A stretch of DNA of 48,028 bases, from contig LPNG01000005.1 in the NCBI GenBank assembly GCA_001543395.1, forward strand, positions 69,811-117,838, in the 5' to 3' direction. Below, in pieces: positions 16,486 through 24,871 of this stretch. Both the position numbers and the translations under genes were made by a program. This DNA comes from Candidatus Alcium sp. F082. GTDB lineage: Bacteria > Bacteroidota > Bacteroidia > Bacteroidales > F082. The notes beneath the pieces are model-generated. The model worked only from the letters and a program-made list of their open reading frames with translations, was not told the DNA's origin and searched no databases. Every line of letters starts with the position of its first letter. The stretch's first letter is position 1.

Positions 16486-17781
16486 ATGAAGAAAGTAGCG
16501 TTCAAGACTTTGGGATGCCGCGTCAACCTGTATGAGACCGATGCTTTGGCGTCGCGTTTCAAGGCGGCGGGCTATGAGATTGCCGACAGCGATAGCGGTG
16601 CCGACGTCTTTGTCGTGAACACCTGCACTGTCACCAACACCAGCGACCAGAAATGTCGTCAGGCCATCCGTCAGATCAGGCGCAAACACCCTGAGGCCTT
16701 GATTGCCGTCACGGGCTGCATGGTCAACCATAGAAAAGACGAGTTGTTGAAATCGGGCATCGCCGACTATGTCATCGACAACGAACGCAAGGCCGCCTTG
16801 TTCGACATCATCGACGAGCATTTCAAGACAGGCAATAGCGACCCTGAAGGCTACGACCGCGACCTCTTCAGCTACCAACCCGCCTTCGACACCTTCCACA
16901 CGCGCAGCCTCATCAAGATCCACGACGGCTGCAACAATTTCTGCTCCTACTGCATCATCCCCATGGTGAGAGGCAGGGCTACCAGCCGTCGCGCAGCGGA
17001 CATCTATGACAATGTTCGCGAAGTCGTTGCCCATGGCTTCAAGGAGGTCGTGTTAACGGGAGTCAACATGGGTCGTTACCAATCAGAAGGCACCAACTTC
17101 GAGCAACTCGTGGAAAACATCCTCAACATCGACGGTGACTTCCGCATCAGGGTCTCCTCCATCGAGCCCGATCAATTCAGCGACCATTTCCTCAGCCTCT
17201 TCCAACACGAGAAGTTGGCGCCCCACATGCACATCTGCCTGCAGAGTGGCTCCGACGACACCTTGAAGCGCATGCACCGCTTCTACACAGTCGCCCAGTT
17301 CCGCGACATGTGCCAACGCATCAAGGCCTTCCGTCCCGACTTCAACCTCACCACCGACATCATCGTGGGCTTCCCGGGCGAGACCGAACAAACCTTCAAG
17401 GAGAGCTGTGACTTCGCTAAGGAAATCGGCTTCAGCCATATCCACACCTTCAAATACTCTGTGCGTAACGGCACCAAGGCCGCTGCCATGCCCGACCAAG
17501 TGCCTGAAAGCATCAAGACAGAACGCAGCGAGGTGATGCGTCAAATCTCGTTGGACAACAAGACCCAATACTTCGAGCTGATGCAAGGCAAGAGCCAACG
17601 CATGCTCATCGAGCGCATCGACAGCGAGGGGGTGGCTCGGGGCTATGGAGAGAACTATGTACCCGTCATCCTCAATGCAAAAGGAATCGAAAAGAACACC
17701 TATATTAATATAAAGCTGGGCGAAATCGTCAACCAAGGGAACGAAGAAAAGATGGTATTTATCGGAGAATCAATAAGTTAA
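16486..17781 (+). CDS. mtaB: tRNA t6A37 methylthiotransferase MtaB
   Basis: This enzyme converts t6A37 to ms2t6A37 in tRNAs reading ANN codons. The 431-residue radical-SAM protein has the MtaB-type opening FKTLGCRVNLYETDAL, the second and third N-domain cysteines in VNTCTVT and VTGCMVN, and the radical-SAM triad CNNFCSYC (~146-153). RVSSIEPDQFS, HICLQSGSDDTLKRM and DIIVGFPGETE follow, and a TRAM domain closes the protein. It is likely co-transcribed with the preceding miaB-like gene. The pair would give the cell both 2-methylthio modifications at position 37. Confidence 0.93.
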   Translation: MKKVAFKTLGCRVNLYETDALASRFKAAGYEIADSDSGADVFVVNTCTVTNTSDQKCRQAIRQIRRKHPEALIAVTGCMVNHRKDELLKSGIADYVIDNERKAALFDIIDEHFKTGNSDPEGYDRDLFSYQPAFDTFHTRSLIKIHDGCNNFCSYCIIPMVRGRATSRRAADIYDNVREVVAHGFKEVVLTGVNMGRYQSEGTNFEQLVENILNIDGDFRIRVSSIEPDQFSDHFLSLFQHEKLAPHMHICLQSGSDDTLKRMHRFYTVAQFRDMCQRIKAFRPDFNLTTDIIVGFPGETEQTFKESCDFAKEIGFSHIHTFKYSVRNGTKAAAMPDQVPESIKTERSEVMRQISLDNKTQYFELMQGKSQRMLIERIDSEGVARGYGENYVPVILNAKGIEKNTYINIKLGEIVNQGNEEKMVFIGESIS

Positions 17782-17834
17782 AGAATTAAATGAAAAAATT
17801 TCATCTTTTTGGGTTCCAATTCAGAGAAAAGTTG

Positions 17835-17842
17835 TAATTTTG
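17835..17842 (+). promoter_or_regulatory. Promoter -7 box (TAATTTTG) for rpsT
   Basis: TAATTTTGCAGCCCGA is nearly identical to the sequence ahead of bamD. It lies 41 bases ahead of the rpsT ATG. A TTTGG at 17808-17812 may be the -33 element. Confidence 0.6.
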
Positions 17843-17883
17843 CAGCCCGAATCGAAAAGAATAAGTAATAAGGAATTAGAGAT

Positions 17884-18138
17884 ATGGCAAATCACAAATC
17901 GTCAATCAAGAGAATTCGTCAGACAGAGAAGAGACGTTTGCACAACCGTTACTATGCCAAGAACATGCGTAACGAAGTGAAGAAATTCAGAGCTTTAACC
18001 GACAAGTCAGAAGCCGAGAACCAGCTCCCGATGATGTACCACATCATCGACAAGGTTGCCAAGCGCGGTATCATCCACAAGAACAAAGCTGCCAACCTGA
18101 AGTCGAAGCTGACGAAGTTCATGAACAAATTGGCATAA
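17884..18138 (+). CDS. rpsT: 30S ribosomal protein S20
   Basis: An 84-residue basic protein that binds 16S rRNA in the body of the small subunit. The N-terminus [18 protein letters not shown] and the [18 protein letters not shown]-terminus are diagnostic for S20. It is monocistronic, with its own promoter and a hairpin terminator. Confidence 0.96.
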   Translation: MANHKSSIKRIRQTEKRRLHNRYYAKNMRNEVKKFRALTDKSEAENQLPMMYHIIDKVAKRGIIHKNKAANLKSKLTKFMNKLA

Positions 18139-18163
18139 TTGGAAGTTTTATTCATACATGTTG

Positions 18164-18198
18164 GTGCCTCTTCTACATTTAGTGGAAGAGGCTTTTTT
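18164..18198 (+). terminator. Rho-independent terminator after rpsT
   Basis: GCCTCTTC and GAAGAGGC form an 8-bp stem, followed by TTTTTTG. Confidence 0.85.
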
Positions 18199-18248
18199 GC
18201 TTGAGATAAGCCGAAAATCACTATCTTTACCGCTTCAAACCACCCACC

Positions 18249-18944
18249 ATGAGCAAAAAGAAATCCATCAAGGAATGGGCCGAGGACGACAGGCCACGTG
18301 AGAAGATGGCCGAGAAAGGAAAGGCTGCCATGAGCGACTCGGAGCTTCTGGCCATCCTTCTGCGCACAGGCAAAGCGGGGCAGTCGGCCGTGGACCTGGC
18401 ACGCGAAATCTTGGGCAAAGCCAACAACAACCTCATCAACCTCTCCAACTTCACCTTGAAGGAATTGGAAGATTTCAAAGGCGTGGGCAAAGCGAAGGCC
18501 ATCACCATCATGGCCGCCCTCGAGCTCGGCAAACGTCGCCGCGGAGCCGAAGCCAGTCTGCCCGACGAGGTCAAGGACTCCAAAACCTCATTCGAGCGTT
18601 TTCTTTCCCATATCGATGACATGAAACAGGAGCATTTCCTCGTCATGTACCTCGACCAAAGCTTCCACGAACTGAAAGTGGAATGCATCAGCAATGGGGG
18701 GACGACTAACGTCATCGCCGATCCAAGGATCATCTTCAAGCAAGCCTTGAACTACGGCGCCACCTGCATCATCTTGGGGCACAACCACCCCTCGGGCAAC
18801 CCTCGTCCCAGCAAGGACGACCGCCAGCTGACCCAGAAAATCGTGTCGGCCGGCAAACTCTTGGATATCGCCGTCGTTGACCACATCATCATCGGCAACG
18901 AACGCTATTACAGTTTCCGCGACCACGGAGAAATGACCTTCTGA
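18249..18944 (+). CDS. radC: RadC family JAB-domain protein
   Basis: A 231-residue RadC protein. The N-terminal helix-hairpin-helix region is visible as FKGVGKAKAITIMAALELG (~76-94). The C-terminal JAB/MPN metalloprotease-like domain carries the zinc motif GHNHPSGNPRPSKDD (~173-187). Despite the name, a repair role is not established for the family. A weak -7-like TATCTTTA at 18222-18229 precedes it. wecB follows after 14 bases, so they are probably co-transcribed. Confidence 0.92.
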   Translation: MSKKKSIKEWAEDDRPREKMAEKGKAAMSDSELLAILLRTGKAGQSAVDLAREILGKANNNLINLSNFTLKELEDFKGVGKAKAITIMAALELGKRRRGAEASLPDEVKDSKTSFERFLSHIDDMKQEHFLVMYLDQSFHELKVECISNGGTTNVIADPRIIFKQALNYGATCIILGHNHPSGNPRPSKDDRQLTQKIVSAGKLLDIAVVDHIIIGNERYYSFRDHGEMTF

Positions 18945-18958
18945 AACAACAAACACCC

Positions 18959-20140
18959 ATGAAACTCGTCACCATCATAGGGGCAAGGCCCCAGATCATC
19001 AAGGCTGCTGCACTGAGCCGCGCCATCAAGAACCATTTTTCTGACCGCATACAGGAAGTCATCGTACACACGGGGCAGCACTACGACGACAACATGTCGC
19101 AAGTCTTTTTCGATGAGCTGCAGATACCGCGTCCCGACTACAACCTCCATGTCGGCTCGGCTTCGCATGGCGTGCAGACTGCCCGCATGACCGAGGGCAT
19201 TGAGGCGCTATTAATAAAGGAGCAACCCGACTTCATCGTGCTCTATGGCGACACCAACTCCACTTTGGCTGGTGCCGTAGCCGCCGCCAAGATCCATGTG
19301 CCCATCGTCCACATCGAGGCGGGGTTGCGCTCGTTCAACAAGAGCATGCCTGAGGAAATCAACCGCATCGTATGCGACCACTGCTCTACCCTACTCTTCA
19401 CGCCCACCAAGGCAGGGCTGGAGAATCTGAAGCGCGAAGGGTTTTCTATCGATGAAAGCGGCGTTTCGACCCTTCGACAAGCTCAGGGCTCAACGACCGC
19501 AGTTCCAACCATTGACAATCCGAAGGTCTACCACTGCGGCGACATCATGTACGACAACAGTCTGCACTTTGCCAATATTGCTGAAGAGAAGACTGACATC
19601 ATACAACGCCTGGAATTGGTTGGCAAGCCTTTTATCCTGTCCACCATACATCGCGACAGCAACACCGACCATCACGAGCGGCTCGGCGCCATCTTTGACG
19701 CATTGATCGAGCTCTCAAAAGAGAATCAAATCGTATTGCCTTTGCATCCCAGAACGGCCAAGTTACTGAAGACCAATTTGAGCAACGAAAAGCAGTCTTT
19801 GGTTTTCAGCAGCCCCAACATCAAGCTCATCCCGCCGGTCTCCTTCCTCGAGATGATTGCCTTGGAACGTCATGCGCAACTCGTCATGACCGACTCAGGC
19901 GGCGTGCAGAAGGAGGCCTATTTCTTCAAAAAGCCAGGCATCATCCTTCGTCCCGAAACAGAATGGGTGGAAATCGTGCAGACCGGCAACGCCATTCTCG
20001 CCGACGCCGATGAAAGCCGCATCATGGAGGCTTGGCAGCATTTCAAGAACAACCCGCCCACCGTTTTCCCCGAAATCTTCGGCGACGGCCATGCGGCGGA
20101 ATTCATGCTCGACAAAATTATTTCTTGTAAAGTGTTGTAG
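18959..20140 (+). CDS. wecB: UDP-N-acetylglucosamine 2-epimerase (non-hydrolysing), with inserted palindromic element
   Basis: Interconverts UDP-GlcNAc and UDP-ManNAc for surface polysaccharide synthesis. The 393-residue GT-B-like protein has the family motifs GARPQIIKAA, HTGQHYDDNMS, YGDTNSTLAGA, HIEAGLRS, PEEINR and the C-terminal TDSGGVQKEAYF. Between KREGF and the usual V-x-x-x-GDIMYD there is an extra segment of about 20 residues (~165-185) containing STLRQAQGST. Its DNA is a copy of a dispersed palindromic repeat. The insertion keeps the frame and lies in a surface loop of the family, so the enzyme is probably active. Confidence 0.92.
   Translation: MKLVTIIGARPQIIKAAALSRAIKNHFSDRIQEVIVHTGQHYDDNMSQVFFDELQIPRPDYNLHVGSASHGVQTARMTEGIEALLIKEQPDFIVLYGDTNSTLAGAVAAAKIHVPIVHIEAGLRSFNKSMPEEINRIVCDHCSTLLFTPTKAGLENLKREGFSIDESGVSTLRQAQGSTTAVPTIDNPKVYHCGDIMYDNSLHFANIAEEKTDIIQRLELVGKPFILSTIHRDSNTDHHERLGAIFDALIELSKENQIVLPLHPRTAKLLKTNLSNEKQSLVFSSPNIKLIPPVSFLEMIALERHAQLVMTDSGGVQKEAYFFKKPGIILRPETEWVEIVQTGNAILADADESRIMEAWQHFKNNPPTVFPEIFGDGHAAEFMLDKIISCKVL
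19462..19497 (+). repeat. Dispersed palindromic element inside wecB (in frame)
   Basis: The core CCCTTCGACAAGCTCAGGG lies at 19470-19488, with imperfect flanking symmetry (GTTTCGAC on the left, CAACGACC on the right). Its reading within wecB is STLRQAQGST. The same CCTTCGAC...GGCTCAGG vocabulary is found at 39596-39652 and 46895-46951. Confidence 0.7.
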
Positions 20141-20156
20141 ATTAAGAAAAAAGTCG

Positions 20157-20164
20157 TACCTTTG
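20157..20164 (+). promoter_or_regulatory. Promoter (-7 TACCTTTG, -33 TTG) for rpsF-rpsR-rplI
   Basis: TACCTTTGCACCC has a TTG at 20135-20137, 19 bases upstream. The leader to the rpsF ATG is about 50 bases and very AT-rich. Confidence 0.65.
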
Positions 20165-20221
20165 CACCCGCTTAACAAGCAAACCTAATTAACAATTTAA
20201 TAATTTAATAATCAAACAGTT

Positions 20222-20572
20222 ATGAATCAGTACGAAACCGTTTTCATTTTAACTCCCGTTTTGTCTGAAGATCAGATGAAGGAAACGGTAAAGAAGTATG
20301 AAGATCAGCTGACCAACAATGGTGCAGAGATCGTTCATGAAGAGAACTGGGGCATGCGTAAGCTTGCCTATCCCATCCAGAAGAAGTCCACGGGCTTTTA
20401 TCAACTCATTGAGTACAAGGCCGAGGGCAATGTGATCGCCGATGTCGAAACCGAACTGAAGCGCGACGAACGCGTTCTCCGTTTCCTCACCGTGAAGCTC
20501 GACAAGCACGCCGTTGCTTACAACGAAAAGAAACGCAAGAAAGCCGAAGCCGCTGCCGAAGCTCAAGCCTAA
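20222..20572 (+). CDS. rpsF: 30S ribosomal protein S6
   Basis: A 116-residue protein that pairs with S18 on the platform of the small subunit. The N-terminal YETVFILTP and the [22 protein letters not shown] core are typical. The C-terminus ends in a Lys/Glu/Ala-rich tail ([14 protein letters not shown]), common in Bacteroidota. First gene of the S6-S18-L9 operon. Confidence 0.96.
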   Translation: MNQYETVFILTPVLSEDQMKETVKKYEDQLTNNGAEIVHEENWGMRKLAYPIQKKSTGFYQLIEYKAEGNVIADVETELKRDERVLRFLTVKLDKHAVAYNEKKRKKAEAAAEAQA

Positions 20573-20598
20573 TGTTGAACAATTAAAAAGGAAGAAAA

Positions 20599-20877
20599 AT
20601 GGCACAAGTGAACAACAACAACAACGACATCAAATATCTGACTCCCATCGCAGTCGATACCAAGAGAAAGAAATACTGCCGCTTCAAGAAGAACCGCATC
20701 AAGTACATCGACTACAAAGATGCCGACTTCTTGCTGAAGTTCGTCAACGAGCAGGGTAAGATCCTGCCTCGCCGCATCACCGGTACTTCAACGAAATACC
20801 AGCGCAAGGTTGCCCAGGCCGTCAAGCGTGCCCGTCACCTCGCCCTGATGCCATTCGTAGCAGATTGTTTGAAATAA
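20599..20877 (+). CDS. rpsR: 30S ribosomal protein S18
   Basis: A 92-residue basic protein with the S18 core [16 protein letters not shown] and [19 protein letters not shown], the rRNA-binding part. The N-terminal extension contains an NNNNN run. A purine-rich AAAAAGGAAGAAAA precedes the ATG. It lies 26 bases after rpsF and 18 before rplI. Confidence 0.96.
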   Translation: MAQVNNNNNDIKYLTPIAVDTKRKKYCRFKKNRIKYIDYKDADFLLKFVNEQGKILPRRITGTSTKYQRKVAQAVKRARHLALMPFVADCLK

Positions 20878-20880
20878 TTT

Positions 20881-20889
20881 GAAGGAGGA
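20881..20889 (+). promoter_or_regulatory. Strong Shine-Dalgarno (GAAGGAGG) of rplI
   Basis: GAAGGAGGA lies 7 bases before the rplI ATG. Most starts in this window lack such a site, which is usual for Bacteroidota, so this near-perfect one stands out. Confidence 0.6.
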
Positions 20890-20895
20890 CAACAC

Positions 20896-21345
20896 ATGGA
20901 TATCATTCTGAAACAAGACGTCGCCAATTTAGGCTATAAGAACGACATCGTCACCGTGAAGGCTGGTTACGGCCGCAACTACCTCATCCCGCAGGGTCTG
21001 GCCATCCTCGCCACCGAGCGCAACCGCAAGATCTTGGCCGAAGAGATGCGTCAGCAGGCTCACAAGGAACAAAAGATCAAGGATGAAGCCACCGAGAAAG
21101 CCAAGGCTTTGGAAGGCCTGAAGCTGCAAATCCCCGCCAAGGCTGCTGCCACGGGTAAGATTTTCGGTTCGGTCAACAATATCATGATTGCAAACGCCAT
21201 CAAGGAAGCCACCGGCATCGAAGTGGACCGCAAGAACATCGTCCTCAATGAAGACGCCATCAAGGAAGTGGGCGACTACACCGCCAAGATCAGACTCCAC
21301 AAGGAAGTGGCCGTCGACATCAACTTCAACGTTTTCGCTGAATAA
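20896..21345 (+). CDS. rplI: 50S ribosomal protein L9
   Basis: A 149-residue protein binding 23S rRNA near the L1 stalk. The N-terminal domain has DIILKQDVANLGYKND and the L9 signature GYGRNYLIPQGLA (~24-36). The long connecting helix (~45-75) and the C-terminal domain (LFGSVNN-like KIFGSVNN) follow. Last gene of the operon, followed by a terminator. Confidence 0.96.
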   Translation: MDIILKQDVANLGYKNDIVTVKAGYGRNYLIPQGLAILATERNRKILAEEMRQQAHKEQKIKDEATEKAKALEGLKLQIPAKAAATGKIFGSVNNIMIANAIKEATGIEVDRKNIVLNEDAIKEVGDYTAKIRLHKEVAVDINFNVFAE

Positions 21346-21370
21346 TAGGATAAACTTTTTCATAATTTTG

Positions 21371-21403
21371 GGGGCTGTTCCATTATTTGGACAGCCTTTT
21401 TTG
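21371..21403 (+). terminator. Rho-independent terminator after rplI
   Basis: GGCTGT and ACAGCC form a 6-bp stem (extended by GG/CC context) with the loop TCCATTATTTGG, followed by TTTTTT. Confidence 0.75.
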
Positions 21404-21411
21404 TATTTTTG
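21404..21411 (+). promoter_or_regulatory. Promoter -7 box (TATTTTTG) for the TrmH-type gene
   Basis: TATTTTTG ends only 5 bases before the ATG at 21417, which would give a leaderless mRNA. It directly follows the rplI terminator and overlaps its T-run. Confidence 0.5.
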
Positions 21412-21416
21412 CCTAC

Positions 21417-22151
21417 ATGATTACCAAAAACACCATAAAGCAAATCGCATCCCTCCGTCAGCAGAAGTTCCGCAAGGAACTCGGCCTCTTCGTCGTAGAA
21501 GGACGCAAGATGACAGAGGAACTGCTCCAATCCAATTTTGAAACCGTAGGGCTCTATGCCACTGAGGCCTTCCTCGCCGACCATCCTGCTTTCGCTAACG
21601 CTGAAATCGTTAGCGAAGTGCAGATGGACCAAATGAGCGGTCAGGACACACCACCCGGCATCCTTGCCGTAGTGAAAATTCCGCAACAAAGCGAAATCAA
21701 GACGACATCGCAACTTGTGATCGCCTTGGATGGCATCGCCAACCCGGGCAACATGGGCACGCTCATACGCACGGCTGAGTGGTTTGGCATCCATGACGTG
21801 GTGTGCAGTTCCGACTGTGTGGAGCTTTGGAACCCTAAGACGGTGCAGGCTACTATGGGTTCGCTTTTCAGGATGAAGGTGTGGTCAACTGACTTGCCTG
21901 CATATCTCAAGCAAGCCAAGGCTGATGGCAAAGCCATTTATGGTGCCTTGTTGGACGGCCAGAACCTGTTTCAGATGCAAGCCAAACCCGAAGGCCTCCT
22001 CGTCATCGGCAGCGAGTCGCATGGCATCAGGGCCGATGTTTTGCCTTGCATCACGCGGCCCGTCACCATCCCACGTGTGGATGGCAGCATGACCGAGTCG
22101 CTCAACGCCGCTGTAGCCGGAGCTGTTCTAATGGCTGAGATGACAAAATAA
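21417..22151 (+). CDS. TrmH/SpoU family RNA 2'-O-methyltransferase
   Basis: A 244-residue SPOUT methyltransferase acting on rRNA or tRNA ribose. The N-terminal substrate-binding domain (~1-95) has QQKFRKELGLFVVEGRKM. The SPOUT domain shows the three motifs NPGNMGTLIRTAEWFG (~111), IGSESHGI (~196) and VDGSMTESLNAAVAGAV (~220), which form the knot and bind SAM. The exact nucleotide target cannot be read from sequence. An earlier start at 21387 is rejected because it would lie in the preceding terminator. Confidence 0.9.
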   Translation: MITKNTIKQIASLRQQKFRKELGLFVVEGRKMTEELLQSNFETVGLYATEAFLADHPAFANAEIVSEVQMDQMSGQDTPPGILAVVKIPQQSEIKTTSQLVIALDGIANPGNMGTLIRTAEWFGIHDVVCSSDCVELWNPKTVQATMGSLFRMKVWSTDLPAYLKQAKADGKAIYGALLDGQNLFQMQAKPEGLLVIGSESHGIRADVLPCITRPVTIPRVDGSMTESLNAAVAGAVLMAEMTK

Positions 22152-22165
22152 ACAATGACGAACAA

Positions 22166-22200
22166 TAAAAAAAACCGCCCCGAAAGGAGCGGTTTTTTTC
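22166..22200 (+). terminator. Terminator, probably bidirectional, between trmH-type gene and the cargo gene
   Basis: AACCGCCCC and GGAGCGGTT form a stem with loop GAAA, flanked by A-run on the left and T-run on the right. It can serve both converging genes. Confidence 0.85.
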
Positions 22201-22219
22201 ATTCAATCGTTGAGATTGA

Positions 22220-24682
22220 TTACTTCACGATGACAACGCGCTGGACGCTGTTGCGGCCATTGTTGTCATAGATGCTGAAGAAGTAGACACCAGCCTCAAC
22301 ATCCATGTTGATGTTGTTGACCATGCCGCCGAGCTTCTCAACGCGGATCAGTTGGCCAGCCACATTGTAGATAGCCACGCTATTCAGGTTCTCGCCTTCG
22401 AGGGTAACCATCGAAGTGGCGGGGTTAGGATAGACACTGGCCAGTTGGGCAACAGTTTCTTCAACGCCGTCGGTGACATCGAGGGTCACAGGGATCTCAA
22501 CATGAGCCAGGTTCTCATCGTTGGTGTTGATGATGAGGTTAGCATTGTAGGAGGTACCCATTTCGAGGCCGATGGAGTTGAGGGTGAGGGTGATGGTCTC
22601 GCTCTGGCCGCCCATGATGGCGCCTTCAGTCTTGTCCAAAGTAGCCCAAGTGGCGGGGATGAGTTCACCAACGCAGTTGACCGTGATCAACCAAGCACCA
22701 CCGAAGCTGCCAGCGCTGTAGCAGTGGCTGAAGCTGTTGCCGTTGGTGCTGAGCCAGTTACCATCTTGCTCTTCACCGTATTCACCGCCGTCCATGCTCA
22801 AAGGATACTCACCAGCAACCTGTTCGAGCTGAACCGTAGCCCACATGGCTTGACCGGTCAGATAGACAGGCTCGTCGAAGGTGGCAGTGATCCAAGTACC
22901 GGCAGCCGTTGAGTTAACGGTCTTTTCGGCGAGAAGTTCACCAGGTTGGTTGTGGAGGCCTTGACCATAGATACGGAAGATGTAGTTGTGGTCAGCGGAC
23001 TGATATTGCGTACCAACAAGATACTGAGCGGAAACGATCTTCATACCCATGGCAGCGCCAGCGTAGGCAGTAGCAGGCAGACGGATACCCATCTCACGGG
23101 TGTAAGCGTCGGAAGAACCGATGCCTTGGCTTTCTTCACCATTGTGGTAGAAGAGGTCAGCAGTCTGAGTGCCTTCGCCACCTTGACCGAAGTCGAGCCA
23201 GCCAGCCCAGTCGCCGATGGAGTTACCACTGTTGTCGATGGTCACAGGCACGGTGGTCATATCGTCTTCACCAAGTTCTTCGGTGATTTCCATAGGATCA
23301 ATGGTGAGCTCAGGAGCGCTTTCGCCACCGATCTTCTTGAAGCTGAAGTTATCGAGGTAGTACTCGGAAGTAGCAGCATTCTCAGGCGGGAAGAAGTCCA
23401 TGGCGCCGAGGGTACGGCCCACCACGTTGTTACCGAAGCTGTCCAAGCTCCACTGCCATTCGCAGACGAGCACTTCTTCTGCACCAGGAGCGGTGTAGTA
23501 GTAACGAGCGACGTCGGTGTCGGTATCCACATTCAGACGGAAGTGCATCCATTCATCATAGACGCAAGGTACATCAGCGGTGCCGTTGCTACCGGCATGG
23601 ATGGTGCCGTGGCCAGGAGCTTGGGTCGCGGTCTGACCATCGCTGGTCATGTGCAGATAGCACTGCATGGCCCAAGTGCTGTTGGCACCAGCAAAGTGGT
23701 GCAGGATGTTGAAGTAACCGTTCTTGCCTTCGGGAACGAGGATGTCGAACTCGAGGTCGTAGTTACCGTTCTCTTCGTCGCCGAGGAGAAGGACTTGGTC
23801 GTTACCATAGGTGAGGTGACCGCATTGCGTACCATCAAAGCTGGCAACGACACCGTCTTCATCACCGCCGGGAGCGTTGCTCCAAGTGGTCCACCAGTCA
23901 TTGCCATGAGCGATAGCGTCTTGGGCAATCTTGTTACCCACGGTGTAGTCCTCGAAGGGGTCGAAGATCAGCACCTCGTCGTTGCTTTGCAGCGTGACGG
24001 TGAGGTTATCGAGATAGTACTCAGAGGTAGCGGCATTCTCGGGCGGGAAGAAGTCCATGGCGCCGAGGACACGGTCAGCCTGGTTCTCACCGAAGCTGTC
24101 CAAGCTCCACTGCCATGTGGCATAGAGTTCTTCGGGTTGGCCAACCACATTGAAGTAAAGTTCTGCAACGTCGTTGTCGGCATCGACATGGACGCGGAAG
24201 TGCATCCATTGGTCATAGACGCAAGGCAGGTCGCAAGTACCGTTGCTACCGGCGTGCACGGTGCCGTGGCCAGGAGCCTGGGTCGAGTTCTGACCGTCGT
24301 TGGTCATATGCATGTAGACCTGCATGGCCCAGACACAAGTGTTCGGGTTGCCAGTGAAGTGGTGCAGAACGTTGAAGTAACCGTTCTTACCTTCCGGAAC
24401 CAAGGCATCGAACTCGAGGTCGTAAACACCCGTCGAGTGGTCGCCAAGCATAACGACTTGGTCGTTGCCAAAGGTGAAATGGCAACCCATAGAACCATCA
24501 GCCATGCCGAAGACACCATCTTCGTCAGTGCCAGGAGCATAGCTCCAAGTGGTCCAAGGATCACCGAGAGTTTGAGCGATTTTGGCGCCTTCCGGGCAGT
24601 CATCAAAATCGAAATGCAACTGAGCGAAAGCATTGCCGCAAACAAAGGCAATCATCGCAATGAGTAAAGATACTTTTTTCAT
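22220..24682 (-). CDS. Large secreted protein with duplicated lectin-like domain and type IX sorting domain
   Basis: An 820-residue cargo protein with a Sec signal peptide (MKKVSLLIAMIAF...NAFAQ). Two tandem domains of about 215 residues follow (~20-230 and ~238-455). Both contain DLEFD-LVPEGKNGYFN-LHHF, an H-TQAPGHGT-HAGSNGT stretch, QWSLDSFG and AMDFFPPENAATSEYYLDN. These look like jelly-roll (concanavalin/LamG-like) folds. A beta-sandwich region with an ASH-like repeat comes next (~460-735). The last ~75 residues form a type A sorting domain starting at VYPNPATSMV. No catalytic residues are recognisable, so binding to glycans or other surfaces is an inference. The function is otherwise unknown to me. 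Confidence 0.85.
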   Translation of the reverse strand: MKKVSLLIAMIAFVCGNAFAQLHFDFDDCPEGAKIAQTLGDPWTTWSYAPGTDEDGVFGMADGSMGCHFTFGNDQVVMLGDHSTGVYDLEFDALVPEGKNGYFNVLHHFTGNPNTCVWAMQVYMHMTNDGQNSTQAPGHGTVHAGSNGTCDLPCVYDQWMHFRVHVDADNDVAELYFNVVGQPEELYATWQWSLDSFGENQADRVLGAMDFFPPENAATSEYYLDNLTVTLQSNDEVLIFDPFEDYTVGNKIAQDAIAHGNDWWTTWSNAPGGDEDGVVASFDGTQCGHLTYGNDQVLLLGDEENGNYDLEFDILVPEGKNGYFNILHHFAGANSTWAMQCYLHMTSDGQTATQAPGHGTIHAGSNGTADVPCVYDEWMHFRLNVDTDTDVARYYYTAPGAEEVLVCEWQWSLDSFGNNVVGRTLGAMDFFPPENAATSEYYLDNFSFKKIGGESAPELTIDPMEITEELGEDDMTTVPVTIDNSGNSIGDWAGWLDFGQGGEGTQTADLFYHNGEESQGIGSSDAYTREMGIRLPATAYAGAAMGMKIVSAQYLVGTQYQSADHNYIFRIYGQGLHNQPGELLAEKTVNSTAAGTWITATFDEPVYLTGQAMWATVQLEQVAGEYPLSMDGGEYGEEQDGNWLSTNGNSFSHCYSAGSFGGAWLITVNCVGELIPATWATLDKTEGAIMGGQSETITLTLNSIGLEMGTSYNANLIINTNDENLAHVEIPVTLDVTDGVEETVAQLASVYPNPATSMVTLEGENLNSVAIYNVAGQLIRVEKLGGMVNNINMDVEAGVYFFSIYDNNGRNSVQRVVIVK

Positions 24683-24754
24683 TTTTTTGAAATTTAGTTA
24701 GTTATTAAGTTTGTAACGTGTCGTTTGAAGGAACAGATGCGAAATAACACGCTG

Positions 24755-24762
24755 CAAATATA
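24755..24762 (-). promoter_or_regulatory. Promoter -7 box (TATATTTG) for the cargo gene
   Basis: Minus-strand TATATTTGCAGC lies about 73 bases upstream of the ATG at 24682. Confidence 0.55.
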
Positions 24763-24799
24763 ATCAATTTTTATTTTTTGCAAGAGGATTGAGGTTTTT

Positions 24800-24871
24800 T
24801 TTAGTTGAGAGTTTAGAGTGTAGAGTTTAGAGTCAGTTTAAAGTTTAGAGTTTAAAGTATGGAGTTTTGAG
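24800..24871 (+). repeat. Degenerate AGAGTTT heptamer repeat over the 3' end of mazG
   Basis: Several imperfect copies of AGAGTTT/AAAGTTT run across this stretch. Read on the minus strand they supply the last codons and the TAA stop of mazG (24852-24854) and the spacer that follows. Same unit as at 16457-16483. Confidence 0.75.

Noticed and set aside
22946-24667. Antisense open frame of ~573 codons opposite the cargo gene
   Set aside because: Composition is biased to Val/Glu/Gly/His without any recognisable motif; the sense frame has signal peptide, repeats and sorting domain.
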